From positions 6,626,055 to 6,690,054 of the forward strand of contig NC_058508.1 of assembly GCF_020382885.2 (NCBI RefSeq): a stretch of 64,000 nucleotides of DNA. Reading direction: 5' to 3'. This document shows, in pieces, positions 44,205-56,547 of the stretch (its first letter is position 1; every line of letters begins with the position of its first letter). The stretch comes from Scatophagus argus. Its lineage: Eukaryota > Chordata > Actinopteri > Scatophagidae. The notes under the pieces are model-generated. The model worked only from the letters and a program-made list of their open reading frames with translations. It made no database searches and was not told the origin of the DNA. A program made the position numbers and the translations under genes.

Positions 44205-47200
44205 TGTTACTCCAAGTTTGGATTAAAAACGGAAATATCTGTCAATGTCTATACTAGGGAATGCTTCTGATCAGAAACTGGAAGGCTTATGGCAGTAACC
44301 ATAAATGACAAAGAGAGAGACTATGGCCTGGCAGTAAAACAAGGAAATGCTTTCGAAATTCACCAAAGAGTTCAAGCTGAGGAATATATACCGCAGATGT
44401 TATAATCAATTTTTAGGTAGGGGGATTTAACAGAAAATGGTTTTATCAATATACGAAAAGGCCAAATGGTGAAAATCTTACTTCTTCAGCGAGACGGTGG
44501 TAGGTTGTTAATGGTTTTAAAAAAAAAGATCTTTGAAAACTGAATTTTCAAAAAGCAAAAAAGGAGAGATATGTAGCAAAGAGGGTTTTTACTGCAGAAA
44601 AATACAAGACTAAAAGTTTGCAGTCCTTTCCATGAAACAGTTTGGCACTGAGCGGGCAATAATTTCATGGATGACTGATGCGTCACCATGTGAGATGTTC
44701 AACCTTAAATGTCTTTAAATGTATAAGCTCCAGCTACTGTCACAGCTCAAGCAACCAGAGCTATGTTACAATTAAATTATGTTGTGATCCGATAGCTTCT
44801 TGTGCAAAAAATAAAATAAAATAAAAATAAAAAAATGAAAAAAATCTCAATAAAACCATTGAGACTGTGTTCCATCAGAGCAATCCTTCAGTCCATCAAT
44901 ATGCGCAAGTTTTCGAAGACCTGACCCACACCTGTATGAGACAAAAACTGCCGGAACGTGAATCAAAAAGTCTGAATACAGACCCTCACTAAACACCCCC
45001 AGAGGCAAACACTCCATTGAAATTCTCATCAGCTCTGGGATGCAAAGTGTAATACTTTTGGGGATGCTTTTTTCTTGGTCATTCCCTTTCAAATACTGTT
45101 TTCTTTTCTTTTCTTCTTCACTTTCTTGCTACCACATGCATTCCTTCAGACTGCAGAAGTCTTTGGTCCCTATTTAGTAACTGTTTTTTCTTTGACTCTG
45201 TGTTCAGATTCTTCTTGGTGCTCTCCTGTGTCTTCAGCATGTAGAGGTCTTACCTTTGTTTTTTTCTGTCAACCATCATTTAATTCTACCTAGTTCCATG
45301 GCAACAGTTTTCCAAAGAAGGGTAATCCATTTATTCCACTTCAAGTTGAGTCAATTCAAGCTCCTGTTTTCTTTTCTTTTCTTCAGTAATTCCATGCAGA
45401 TAAGTTCATTTTCCAGGAGCTGCTGACCAGAAGCCTTCACAACTCTGCAAATACAAAAGATGAATCAAAAAAGTTAGCACGCAAAATTGAAAATGTATTT
45501 TGCATACCTTGTGTTAAAGCTCTGCTGTTGTAATTGAAAAATTACAAAGCAAAATGCACTGTGCTGATACAATATTAAAACGCCTATTGGGCTTGTTTAA
45601 TATTTGTTTGTCAGAGCATTTTTATTCAGCAACAAATTATAACAGATTTACCCATGCATTTCCAAACTAAACTAATTTAATTACTTTTGAGTCATTGTTC
45701 AGGCCTTCTGTAACCTAGATAAACTAACTTTCAAATTGTTGAGGCTGTCTTCATTTGAAAAGAAAAATTCAGTTCTCATCTTGGATCACATATTTCAGAT
45801 TAGGTCGGCATTCCTCAAAAGTGGTTTTATTTTTAGTGGTCCACTGCAATAATCACACAAATAGATTCACCAGAACGACAGTAACGTTAACATTACTTCC
45901 ATGCTGCCTACGCTATTCATTCGTCTCCTTACTTCACTACTTAAAAGGCTTTCTGGCCTCATATCAACACTCCTCTTTTAATATGCACTGAGAGTGCAGC
46001 CTTTACTGTGGTTGAAGCAATACACGCCTAAGCTGTCGCTTCAGACCGATAACAAACAGGGATGGTGGAGAGAAAAGTGGGTTAGCAGCAGCAGTCAATT
46101 AAGGCAACAAAGTAACAAAGACAAGGTCACAAACACTCCTTCACATGTAAACAAACAAACCCATGGAGCCAAGACAGAAGCAGTTCATCCCCAACCTCTT
46201 TACAATGAGACTAAAGACCATTAACTTTAGTGTATTTAAGTTGTTTTAATGGGCTTTAATTATTATGGGTGATAATTAGAGGGATGACGCCACCTTTATG
46301 GGGTCAGTGCCCATAACTGCCATGCATGACACAAGCCTCTATTGTCTGCCTTAAATACACTATAAAATGGTTAATGGCCCAAACACAACTTTGGGTGACT
46401 TGTTGTAGTACTGTAGACTTACTCTGAGCCACACAACAACAAGCCATCACTGTTTATAACGGTTACTATAACTGGGGTCATTTGTCTGTCAATGTTATCA
46501 TAGTGTGAACCTATTTTCACCAATTCACCAGAGATAAGCAAATTAATGAAGAACAAGGACCAGGCTACCTTATAAATTGAACTGAACATACTGCATACTG
46601 GTCTATATCAAAGAGTCACAATGAAGGGTCAAAGTTAGTAGGCTATGCTCGGTAAACCTGGTAAGTTAGAGGGACACCATCTCCATCCTGCTATGAGCCC
46701 ATATCTTGATTACTAATTAATCACAGCAGCTCACTGTGCACGACCAAGCAGCAGCATTCACAATACACAGAACAGTGCAGCATTAATACAAACTGGCTCA
46801 ATGCAGTCTGTCAGCAAGTCAATCAATTGCACAGCTGCCTAATTTGTGAGAGCATACGCAATTCTCTTTGCAGACAATGCTCAAACGCCCGTTGCTGTTT
46901 TATTTTGATATTTGGTCGTCTCAGCTTGTCATCAACACAACACTGGCTTTTGTAACATAGCCTTGGTAGCTACATTAGCCAACAGTAAGGTATACGCAAT
47001 ACAATTAGCTTTGTAGTGCAGCCCCTTTTAGCTTTGTAAGGTTAGCGTTAGCTAAAATACCTTACATACTGCAAATTAAATATTCGACCTAGCCGTATAT
47101 GTTACGTGCTAGCTACGCTACAAAACACTAGTTAGCATCGTATCAAGCTAGCTAATTTGCGTTTACTGCCTTATCATAAGCATTTGGTAATGTGCTCGAA

Positions 47201-47485
47201 ATGATAGTCATAGCAGGCTAACGACACGGGGCAGCCAAGCAGCGTTTAGCTACAAAAGAGAGGTGATTAGGTGCAGATGTTTCCCCCTCAAAAATTCAGT
47301 GGGGCTGTGACTAAATGGGTTAGCTAGCATAAATAACGTATACTGGCATGAGACCTGCTGTCGGTACTGCATCAGAAAATTATCATCACGCAGCCTGACA
47401 TTTCCCTTGAATAAACAGAGCTAACGTTTGCCTGCGAGAGGCGAGCCAGTGTGAGACAGGCTAGCTAACATCTCTAGATGCATAC
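44205..47485 (-). other. tcf20: tcf20 5' UTR and first intron
   Basis: Non-coding. A good acceptor (TTTGTATTTGCAG, exon side starting about 45444) may begin a second untranslated exon. AT-rich simple repeats occur at 44.80-44.84 kb. GCTAGC-rich sequence at 46.95-47.3 kb is typical of percomorph gene flanks. No open reading frame of interest. Confidence 0.45.
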
Positions 47486-47850
47486 CTGAAAACGTAGCAA
47501 TACAAGGCCCCTCGAAGACTGAAAGGCTGTTTTGTGACAATCCCGCTGCTGTGGCAGGAAACCCCAGTCTAGAGTCGACCGCTCCGCCGCTTTTCCCTCA
47601 CCCTTTTGAGTCCAGACAACCCCGACCAGCGGCGGCGAAGTCGGGGGGCCCGTCACGACACTCAGATCCTGGGCCTTTCTTCCGATTTCCCCTTTTTTCT
47701 TTTGTCCTCACCTCCAAAAATGATGAGAGCAGAGCACAATCGGGGTGCCTGTAGGTCCCGTAACCAGTGAGGGTCCATACACCCCCGCCCCCTCCCCTCT
47801 TGTTCCCTCGCCTCTCTCTCCCTCTTTCACACACCGCTGAGGTGATTCCA
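47486..47850 (-). promoter_or_regulatory. tcf20: tcf20 first exon and CpG-rich promoter region
   Basis: The window's clearest CpG-dense patch (GGCGGCGAAG, CCGCTCCGCCGC) lies at 47.57-47.66 kb. On the minus strand the exon ends in TTTTCAG followed by the donor GTATGC (47485 onward). TCF20 has a non-coding first exon in other vertebrates. The exact TSS is unknown. Confidence 0.55.
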
Positions 47851-49410
47851 CCTATCTCGAACTAAAATTAAACACACTGCCATCTCACAAGCGTCCACGA
47901 ACACATGAAGATCTCAAACGTCAGTTTCCGTCACTAAATTGCATTTGCATTCCTTCATCAGGAGCTCGACCTATTCGCTTTCCTGTTAGACTACTGTTTT
48001 TTTCTTGCAACAGAAAGACCGCCTTGAAAATGCATACACAGTTATATTCCTGCACCCCCTCCCTCATCTCTCTCCATCACATCCCTCCAACTCCCCTCCC
48101 TCTCTTAAGCTTTTTGCTATATCCCTGATTTTCTCCTATTTCTACCCTAAAATCTACGATTATACCTAAATTGCAAATGCAGTTTTTGCGTGGCTGAGCT
48201 TGGCGTTTCATCACAGCTCCTTTGTCCTTATTTCATCTCAAGTGAAAGTGAATCAGGGTTGGTTGATGAAGGCACCAGGGTACAAAGGCAGAATGGATAG
48301 AAGACAGGCTTGCGTGTAACAGAAGGTTAACCCTAAAATGAAGAAGTCAGATAGAAGTCAGATAAAACACAATTTGTGAGCAAATAAGCACGCCTCAATT
48401 GGAAGAAGATTGCAGTGCAATGGATGAAGCTTGTTAAGTTCATTGTGGTCTTCTAACGCTTCTATACATGGTGCAGCTATATTATTGTTTTTTTTTCCAC
48501 AAAGAAAAGCCACTTAAATTGCCATAATATGTGGCCATTGGATAATGTTTGACATGACACCCTCAGAACATCATTATGGCCAAAACAACAATGGAGGTGT
48601 TGCAAACAGAATCCTTTTCCCATTAAATTTATTGTCTCCGCGTGAGCTTATCTGTTCTCACACAGTGCCACTGAGTGCAGTGTAGACCCACTCACACTCT
48701 CCTACCATCATAATGATGCGCCCTATGCCCCCCATCCATGGTGCTGCACTTTTAATGTACCGCTGTGTGTCTTGCATGTACACCCTACCACATCCAGAAG
48801 CACACATATTCACCATGATATACATACATACACAGACAGAAACCACCACAAAAACACGCACAATCACATATGCACAAACACACAAACAGTTAGCACACAG
48901 GCATACACAAATCTGAATGCAGTCACTCACTTAACCTGCCAATCATAAGAGTAAAATCTCTGTTTCTAAACAACAGTTCAATACATTTCATTCCCTTGCA
49001 GATACATGTCTATTTCTATCATAGTTGCCATAGCAACTGCATCACAGAGCCTTAACTGTGGATAATTTTCAAGCTACGTATCTACACTTGCTTTTTACAT
49101 GTGCAATTTCATGCAGACACTCTTGTTTGCTGGTACAAACCCTCAACCATGAATCACTTACATGCAGCTGCGTACTTGTATTGCCCCTATGTCAAAGTGA
49201 AAGAGCTGCAAGGCGAGATAAAGGGCATTGATACTCTGAGCCAGCAAGTCAGCCAGCCAGGCCTATCCAATCAACAGGAACGCCTGCTGGGATACACACA
49301 GATTCTCTCCATCTCAGACAAGGTCACAAAACCTCCCAAAGAGGAGACTCAAAGCACACAGTTGTAAAGAAAGCAACCCGTCTTGAACACACTTAAGGCT
49401 CGCATGTCTT

Positions 49411-49457
<47 letters not shown>

Positions 49458-50370
49458 GTCATGTATTCACACAGTCCAGCAGAACGCTCGTCTTGCTTCT
49501 CTTGTGTTGCCAAGAAAGGTGCCTTTTCTGTGAAAAGACACCTTTGCCACCACATACTGTTTATTCAAACCTGCTCTGCCACCATAGTTACAGAGAAGTG
49601 ACTACTCTTCTCTCTAGCAGGTTCTTCAAGTGTATATATTTCAGTTTGTTGAATTGCACTGATACAAACTTAAAGTCACCTTTGCGAAAGATCTTAGAAA
49701 TGTAAAAATAGAGAGTCTGCAGTCCCACTTTGTAATGTCCATTTAATAATTGATTGATCATCTGTGTGGAGACAAACTGAATAGTGACCACAATGGCTTT
49801 GTTACCTAATGTTCATTGGTCATAGCTTTGATTACTGATAAAATATGACAATATTTTTTATATTTTTTAATATTTTATATTTTAATGACAGGAAACATCT
49901 CAAGGCTGCACTGAACTCAGTAACTAAAACAAACAACTGAGTACAAAATAAAATGAATCATAAAATGATTTTCAGTGTCCATGAAATGCCAAACTAAACC
50001 ATAACATTTTGCATCAAATTTTTACGTACAATTAATTTTGATATGTTGAGTGTGTCTATCTGCTTCTACAGGCCTCAGATGCCAGCAAATTGGATGTGAC
50101 TCAATCAAGTGAATGGGCAACTAAAACTCAGCTGGAACATGATTCTACAAGCTGAGTGCATGGAGAGAGGAACAGTGGATAAGTGCCTGCACTGTGGGCT
50201 CACCGCTCACCATGAATACAGCTCATTCTGAAGTGTTATTTCTATGTGAAGGTGTGAGGCTAGAAGGTTATTTCTGCTACTGATTATTTCTGTGGATATA
50301 ACGACCAATAATGACTTGTTCCCTCAAAGAACAGTCAACACTGTGGGAAGAAATGGCGCTTAAAATATAC
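47851..50370. other. Intergenic region left of the LINE remnant
   Basis: No supported gene. It contains CA-rich sequence at 48.78-48.91 kb, a TC/CA microsatellite and a short near-perfect hairpin at 49515-49545. Confidence 0.4.
49409..49454 (+). repeat. Compound (TC)n(AC)n microsatellite
   Basis: About seven TC units run directly into about 15 AC units. Confidence 0.9.
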
Positions 50371-50375
50371 TGTAT

Positions 50376-51245
50376 ATTTGGTATTAGTTTGGGGGTCACA
50401 GCCCCCAGTGCCACGACTACCACTGGCACCAATCTTGTTTATATTCACCACATCTTTTCTCGGTCTTCTTTCAGGCCTTGGTATTTTTTGAGCTGCTCGT
50501 GTTCCTTCTTCTTGATGTTGCTGTCGCTTGGGATTGCTATGTCTTTCACCATTGCCTTCATCTGTTGTTTGTCAATCACCACAATATCTGGCTGGCTTCC
50601 CATTACCATTTTGTCAGTATGGATCTGGAAGTCCCACAGGATCTTAGGTTGGTCATTCTAAACCACCTTGGGAGGTGCCTTCCATCCTGACCTTGGAACT
50701 TTCAGCCCATACTCAGATGTGCAGATGTTACTGTGTACTATGCCAGCCACTTGGTTATGATTTTCCACGTACACTGTTCCTGTTCCTGCCTGCATCTCAC
50801 ACTCTGTTGTTATGTTCTGAACTGTCTCAGGGGTGTCTTTGCAAAGCCTGCACCTGAGGTCCTGTCTGGTGTGGTAGACCTCAGCTTCTATTAATCTCGT
50901 ACTGAGTGCCTGTTCTTGTTCTTCTGCCATGATTAACACTTCCATGCTGTCCTTCAATCCAGGCTTTTCCAGCCATTGGTGGAATTTCTTGATACCAGTC
51001 ACTTCTTCTGTCTGTCTTCTGGCAGTGGTACATGCCGGGCTTGTCCGTCCATGACAGTTCATCCTCTTCCTCCTCATCACAGGCAGTTTTTGCTGCCTGA
51101 GGTATTCACTTAGCAGTTCATCTATGGGAGCCATCTTCCTGATGTATTCCTGGATCTGAAACCCTATGTATATTGTGAGGAGCTTCTTTATCTTGACATC
51201 GGTGGCCTCTATCTTCTCCTTTTGCCAACTTATTACGCCAGCGGG
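50376..51245 (-). mobile_element. LINE 3' half, restriction-like-endonuclease type (Rex6/R4-Dong-like)
   Basis: The minus strand gives ISWQKEKIEATDVKIKKLL, EYIRKMAPIDELLSEYLRQQ and TRLIEAEVYHTRQDLRCRLC. The last is a Cys-His knuckle with KDTPETVQNIT. Further on come DNDQP-like spacing, PKILWDFQI, QPDIVVIDKQQ and IPSDSNIKKKEHEQLKKYQG. PDIVVID with the downstream lysine fits the PD..D..K core of the C-terminal endonuclease in R2/R4-like LINEs. A stop and small frameshifts show the copy is dead. The reverse-transcriptase core is missing. Confidence 0.8.
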
Positions 51246-52178
51246 GTATCTGATGACTGGCTGGGCTTGTATACATAAATGTATAATATAGTCATTAATG
51301 GTCAAGGAATTTTAGAATTCAGTTCTCTTTGATTTGTAAAACAGTGGGTAAAGGGGTGCTGAAAAATATACTAGAATGAGCAACATCAGCATCCTGCTGT
51401 ATCCAATTCACGCCCTGGCAATCAATGACAAAGCAGCAGTGATTTGCAGTTTCCCTGATGACCACATGGAGTCAGAGTCATACAACAAACATGCAGCTGA
51501 GATGCTCAGAAGCTGGCCTTGCATTGCAGCAGTGGGCTTAATAAGATGAAAAATAGTCGTTATATGATTTTGTCTGAAATCCCAGTTCATCAGTCCCTTT
51601 GAAGTGTATGCTTCTAAAGTCATGCTTTGGAACAATTTCACAGTCTTTGATCCTTTTTCATCTGGAGTGTTCTACAATATCACAATTAGTGTCCCATGGA
51701 CATTAAGTATTATATCAGGAGAACTGGCCCAGCTTTGATTATACATGGTGGAAAATATAATGCTGAGGACACAGAGAAATGAGATCTTGAACTTTGATTG
51801 CTACTAGGTGTGGTGCCCCTCTTACAATCTCAGTGAAACTCTTCTACATCAAAGAGCATGATGCAGCCGAGTTGAAACACACTTGCAACATTTCCAAGTC
51901 TAAATCTGTGACCTTAACATCAAGTCATCATTGAGTCTGATGATGCAAAGAAGGGAGTCGAGTGCCACATAATCAATCTTCGCTCAGTCCAGCAGCATTT
52001 CAGTGATTGTTCTCCTCAAACAAGTCATATTTACCAAATCTGGTGATCAAATAGCATAAAACACAAATTGCAACTGTCCCACTTAAACACAAAAACACAT
52101 ATAGTCACTTCTGTGTGACCACTTTGCTTGTTCACAAAACATGAGCACAGTATTGTAGACATCAGTGGCCAACAGGGA

Positions 52179-52192
52179 CCAGCAGGGGGCAC
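52179..52192 (+). promoter_or_regulatory. Predicted CTCF-binding motif
   Basis: CCAGCAGGGGGCAC matches CCASYAGRKGGCRS. It lies outside the tcf20 promoter. With the site at 10744 it brackets the emp1-gsg1-tcf20 block. Both motifs point the same way. Confidence 0.5.
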
Positions 52193-54673
52193 TCTCTCCT
52201 AATGTCCCTCACCGCTGTCACACTGAGGCCTGCTGCCACACTCTCCTCGTCTCCTAGCAACCTGAGGACCCTGCCTCCAATCACTACGGATACCGGGAGG
52301 GACGGAGGGAGGGTAGGACAGTGTGAAAGAAGCGGAGGGGGAGTAGGAGGAAAAGGAGAAGAGCTTGGGCAGGTATCAGCGTGTAAAGGTAAAAAGTTGA
52401 TGTAAGGGTTTCAGAGGTTGATCGTGTTGGAGTGGGGAGTGAGGGTGGGAGAGATGAATCGTAGAGGTTCTCAGAGACATACTGAGTTCATAATTCAAAT
52501 CAGAGATATTATAAAATGTGAGGTGGGAGCAATTGCCCCATATCAACCTGTTTGTCTTAACTTTGTTCAGTCTCCACAGCTCATGGTCCCTCCTCTACCA
52601 GCAGCTAGTCAGGTCCTCTCTTCTTCAACTCTCACCCATGTTCTCCTGCAGCCCATTAAATGTGATGGTGCCATCATCATCTCCGTTCTGTCCTTGTGAC
52701 TCGTGGCAGGGCTCCGTGCTTTATTACTCCATTTTACCACAGGGGGTCCGTAGTCTTCTCTCCGGTGGTCTCAGGTGAATGTTTCTGTAACACACATGCT
52801 TTCATGCATGTACGTGCTGACACACAGAGACAAAAATACACACACTCAGTACAATCCTACATTGCAACACAAACATGTCACACACATTTACACCGGCATC
52901 CTGTGGAAACCACACGCTCACACTTCACATATGGAGCCCTTATAACATTCTGTGTACATGTCACGCATACAGAGCACAGAAAGAAAACACACTTTGCTCA
53001 CACACAAACACAGGCTCGCCACTCACTGTCACAACACACAAGCTTTCACACACTCCTCGTGTGATGCGACAGTGACCTTAGACACTGGATCTCCTCCCCC
53101 CCGTGGCGGCTGTCATGTGGGGATGCGCCACACAGATACACGCATGACAGGATTTAGTCAGGAAGACTGAGCCATGCTCATTGTCAGACTGATACACAAC
53201 AGGAGTCACTGGAGTGAAAGCTGACAGGTTGTGTGCAGATCCTGACAGATGTAGTGAGGTGCTTGAAAAACAAATTAACACGAGACAGTAAATATAAGCT
53301 GACTCCTACATTTTCTAATAATGTTGCATGTGAGTTATAAGTTTAGATTATGTACTCGGTATGTATTGGGTATTGCTTTCAAATAGTAATGAATTATATA
53401 TTACTAGTTACCTTCATTTGAAAGTAATGAGTTACTCTAATGTATTACTCTCTGTTTAGAGTCATGCATAGTGATTACACTGCTTTTACATTACTGTCAC
53501 TAAAACAAATTCTACTAGTCCTTATAAAATGGAAGAGGGCAAAGTCTCACCCGAGGTTTCAAAGCACAGAGGCTTTGATAACCCAGATTTTATTGTAGTT
53601 CATTGTTCATGTTCATTCTAAATGGATAGATAATCACAGATAGATAGATATTCAGTGTTGAATTCATCGTTAAGTCACAAGTCACAAAGACGCTGCAGTT
53701 CTTAAAGGGATCCAATAGCCCCCACTGACACAGTGGTAGCCGTCTGGGCAAAAACAAACAGCAAGTGCTTAACATGCAGCTTATAAGACATACTCTGATG
53801 GCCTATATGACATCGTGAGCCCAGACAACGAGGTCGGCTGGTAACGTGTTACTTGGCATAGTAAATTAAATAATATTACTGAACCATTGTTGGTAGCTTC
53901 TAAAAGTAAGACATTATTCACTTCTATTAAATGTTGCTGTAGAAAAAAAAAGATTTGTTAGCATATTACAGCCAAAAGCTCTTTCAATAAACTGTTATTA
54001 TTGTCTTATTATCAATGCACCTTGTGATAACTGTACACTTAATTTAACATTTAATTTAATCTCAGCCAGAGAGCAACTGTGCAGCAATAACACACATTTA
54101 CATGTACAGCATTAAATAAATGTTTACAACTGGAAATCTTTATAACAATGCAAGCAACATTAAAATGAGTGCTGAAAGTGTTAATCAGAATACGAATAAC
54201 TAAAAGTGATGCTAATAGTAATTCTAATAATGATATAAGTAACAGTTTTTTGGCTTCTACTACATTTATTTATGCGTACGATAGATGGAAAATAATTATA
54301 ATAATGTAGGATATGATGTGACATGTTGACACATTTAAAGAAAATTCAAGTTTGAGGACAACGAGATTGTCATACAGATACAGACATATAGTTAAAGAAA
54401 GATATCAAGCTGAACAAATATATGCAACTTTGACATGAATAGACTCATTGATTGAACACACTGCACAACACGATTCATTTCAAAGTACATCTTGTGCTTC
54501 CAAGAGCGGCTGCAGGATCAGATAAACACATCACCCTTTGATGAAATCTGTTCCAGGAAGAGCAGTGTGTTAATATTCGCCTGCAAAAACTTTAACTCTG
54601 AGCCACTGAGGAGACGAAGCAAAGAGGGGAGAAAAGGTGAGGGGGAGGGAGGGGGAAAACATGTGTACGTATG

Positions 54674-54702
54674 TCTGTGTGTGTGTGTGTGTGTGTGTGT
54701 GA
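54674..54702 (+). repeat. (GT)n microsatellite
   Basis: About 14 GT units. Confidence 0.9.
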
Positions 54703-54919
54703 GGGATTGATAAAGAAAAAGAGAAAACGCTGGCTGCTGTTGCCAAGGCAACCATCTCTCTCCCCTCTCCTCTTTAACCCTTTGTCCTCAGCACCTCTTT
54801 TTCACGTTCTGTCTTTTACCAAAGCAGTGATCTCTCACTTGTTGATGTCCTATCACTCCATCTGTCCATCTCTTTATCTTCACGCAGCTCTCTGCTCCCG
54901 GTCTCTCTCTTTCCATGTC

Positions 54920-54921
<2 letters not shown>

Positions 54922-54958
<37 letters not shown>
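54922..54958 (+). repeat. (TC)n microsatellite
   Basis: About 18 TC units; a polypurine-polypyrimidine tract able to form triplex (H-) DNA. Confidence 0.9.
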
Positions 54959-54964
<6 letters not shown>

Positions 54965-56337
54965 CAAAATCTTGATTCGTGAGCTACTCAGTCTCACCTT
55001 CATCTTGATTATTCATCCTCATGTCGGCACACCTGTCATTTTGTCTGCACACATGTGCTTGTTAACTCTGAATCATTCTGTGCCAGAGAACAGTAACAGT
55101 TTGTGCTAAACTGTGTTTCAGGAAGTAATTGTTTCACTGCAGGATGATTTGAAAACTTCAGCACATGGTGCAACAACATGGCTGCTGGCCCGTAGGACAG
55201 TGATTGACTACCCTGAAGGAATAAATACTGAAATGTGATGTTTAATGAGGAATTATAAAATTGTAATGTTTAAATTTGCATTTGGAACTTGTCTGACAAT
55301 TTATTTTGTGAGGACTGTAGATGATTGGAGGATATTCACTGCCACAGGTTTGAAGAAAGGGTGTTTATCTGGTTGGCTTATCCTCCTCTCATCAGGTCCA
55401 ACCTTCATCCTTGGTTAGGGTTTAAATAAACTTAAGTGAATAATTTCCTGTATGGTAAGAATGTATACTGCCAGTGAGTATTTCTGATCCAAGGTCAGAT
55501 TATAAGTAAGTAACCTTTGGTGACATTTTGGAAAACACTTACATGTTTTCTTGGTGAGATTAAGATTTATATTTGTTTATACCATTCTCATGTTATAGTA
55601 TAGTGGATGTGTTTTATGTGTGAATGTGAGCTGCAAAAACAGGGCGCATTTTAAGTTTAGGTAATGTGGGAGATATGATGTTTTTCATCAATTGTCAATA
55701 CACTTAAAATGAATCAGTTGGCAGCGACTTAGCTTAGCTTAGCAAAACCCTTAAAATTACAACATAAATTCAAAGGAATTAAATGGTAAATGTGAGGAAA
55801 TTACACTATAAATCACTGGCTTCAGTAATAGTATTTCCCCTTTTTTTCACTAATTAAACTGGAAAATACAACCGTACACCTGTATATCAAACTAAGACAA
55901 GCTTAACTGCCTTGATAACTCATCATAAAACACACTTCATTCAAACAAAAACAGAATAAATCTCACCAAAAACCATCTTGGTTTTTCTTTCCACTTCTTC
56001 AATAATTACCAGCTCTAGTTTGGCTAAAACAAACCCTGCCGTGTCCTTGTCATCCCCGGAGTTATAGAGCCCTGGTTGGAGCAGCTGTAAATTGCCTTTG
56101 TGCTGTAGTCCCTATTATCAGACTGGAGTCCGGTCCCAGTTCCAGCCATGTTAATGGAAAGCAGCTGAGCCTGGTCTTGATGCCCACAGCGCACACTAAC
56201 ACTTTGTCGGTGCTCTGAGCCCCCTGTCAGGACAGACTTGAGTCAGCTAATAGAACTGCTAGCCGCACAGCTAACTGAGCTAACTAGCAATCAACAGCAG
56301 TTAGTCTGGGTGATATTCTGCCCCCTGTTTGTTCAGG

Positions 56338-56541
56338 CAGGCATGTCAAACTGGTCCACAGGAGGGCCGGTGTGGCTGCAGGTTTTTGTGCCAACCAACC
56401 AAGAGCACACCGTTTGACCAATCAACTGTCTGAAGACGGAGATGAGTTGATTAAATGAGTCAAGTCTGGTGTGCTGCTACTTGGTTGGAAAGAAAACCTG
56501 CAGCCACACCGGCCCTCCTGTGGACCAGTTTGAGATGCCTG
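56338..56541. mobile_element. Palindromic (foldback) hAT-like non-autonomous element
   Basis: The left end CAGGCATGTCAAACTGGTCC and the right end GGACCAGTTTGAGATGCCTG are inverted. Complementarity continues through the GGAGGGCCGGTGTGGCTGCAGG block. The ends resemble hAT termini of the CAGRGRTGTCAAACT kind. GTTCAG is present just outside both ends (56331-56336 and 56542-56547), perhaps a worn target duplication. Confidence 0.75.
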
Positions 56542-56547
56542 GTTCAG

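Larger units (their letters stand above)
51300..56330. other. Gene-poor region between the LINE and the palindromic element
   Basis: No gene could be supported. GC-rich sequence at 52.15-52.40 kb ends near a GGCAG/GTATCAG donor-like site and could be a first exon, but nothing connects to it. The stretch 53.33-53.88 kb has GTAATGAGTTACT and GTAACGTGTTACT phrases seen in fish repeats. The stretch 55.9-56.3 kb also looks repeat-like. Confidence 0.35.

Noticed and set aside
53330..53880. GTAATGAGTTACT to GTAACGTGTTACT as the ends of one transposon
   Set aside because: The phrases recall fish repeats but no matching inverted ends or target duplication could be placed.
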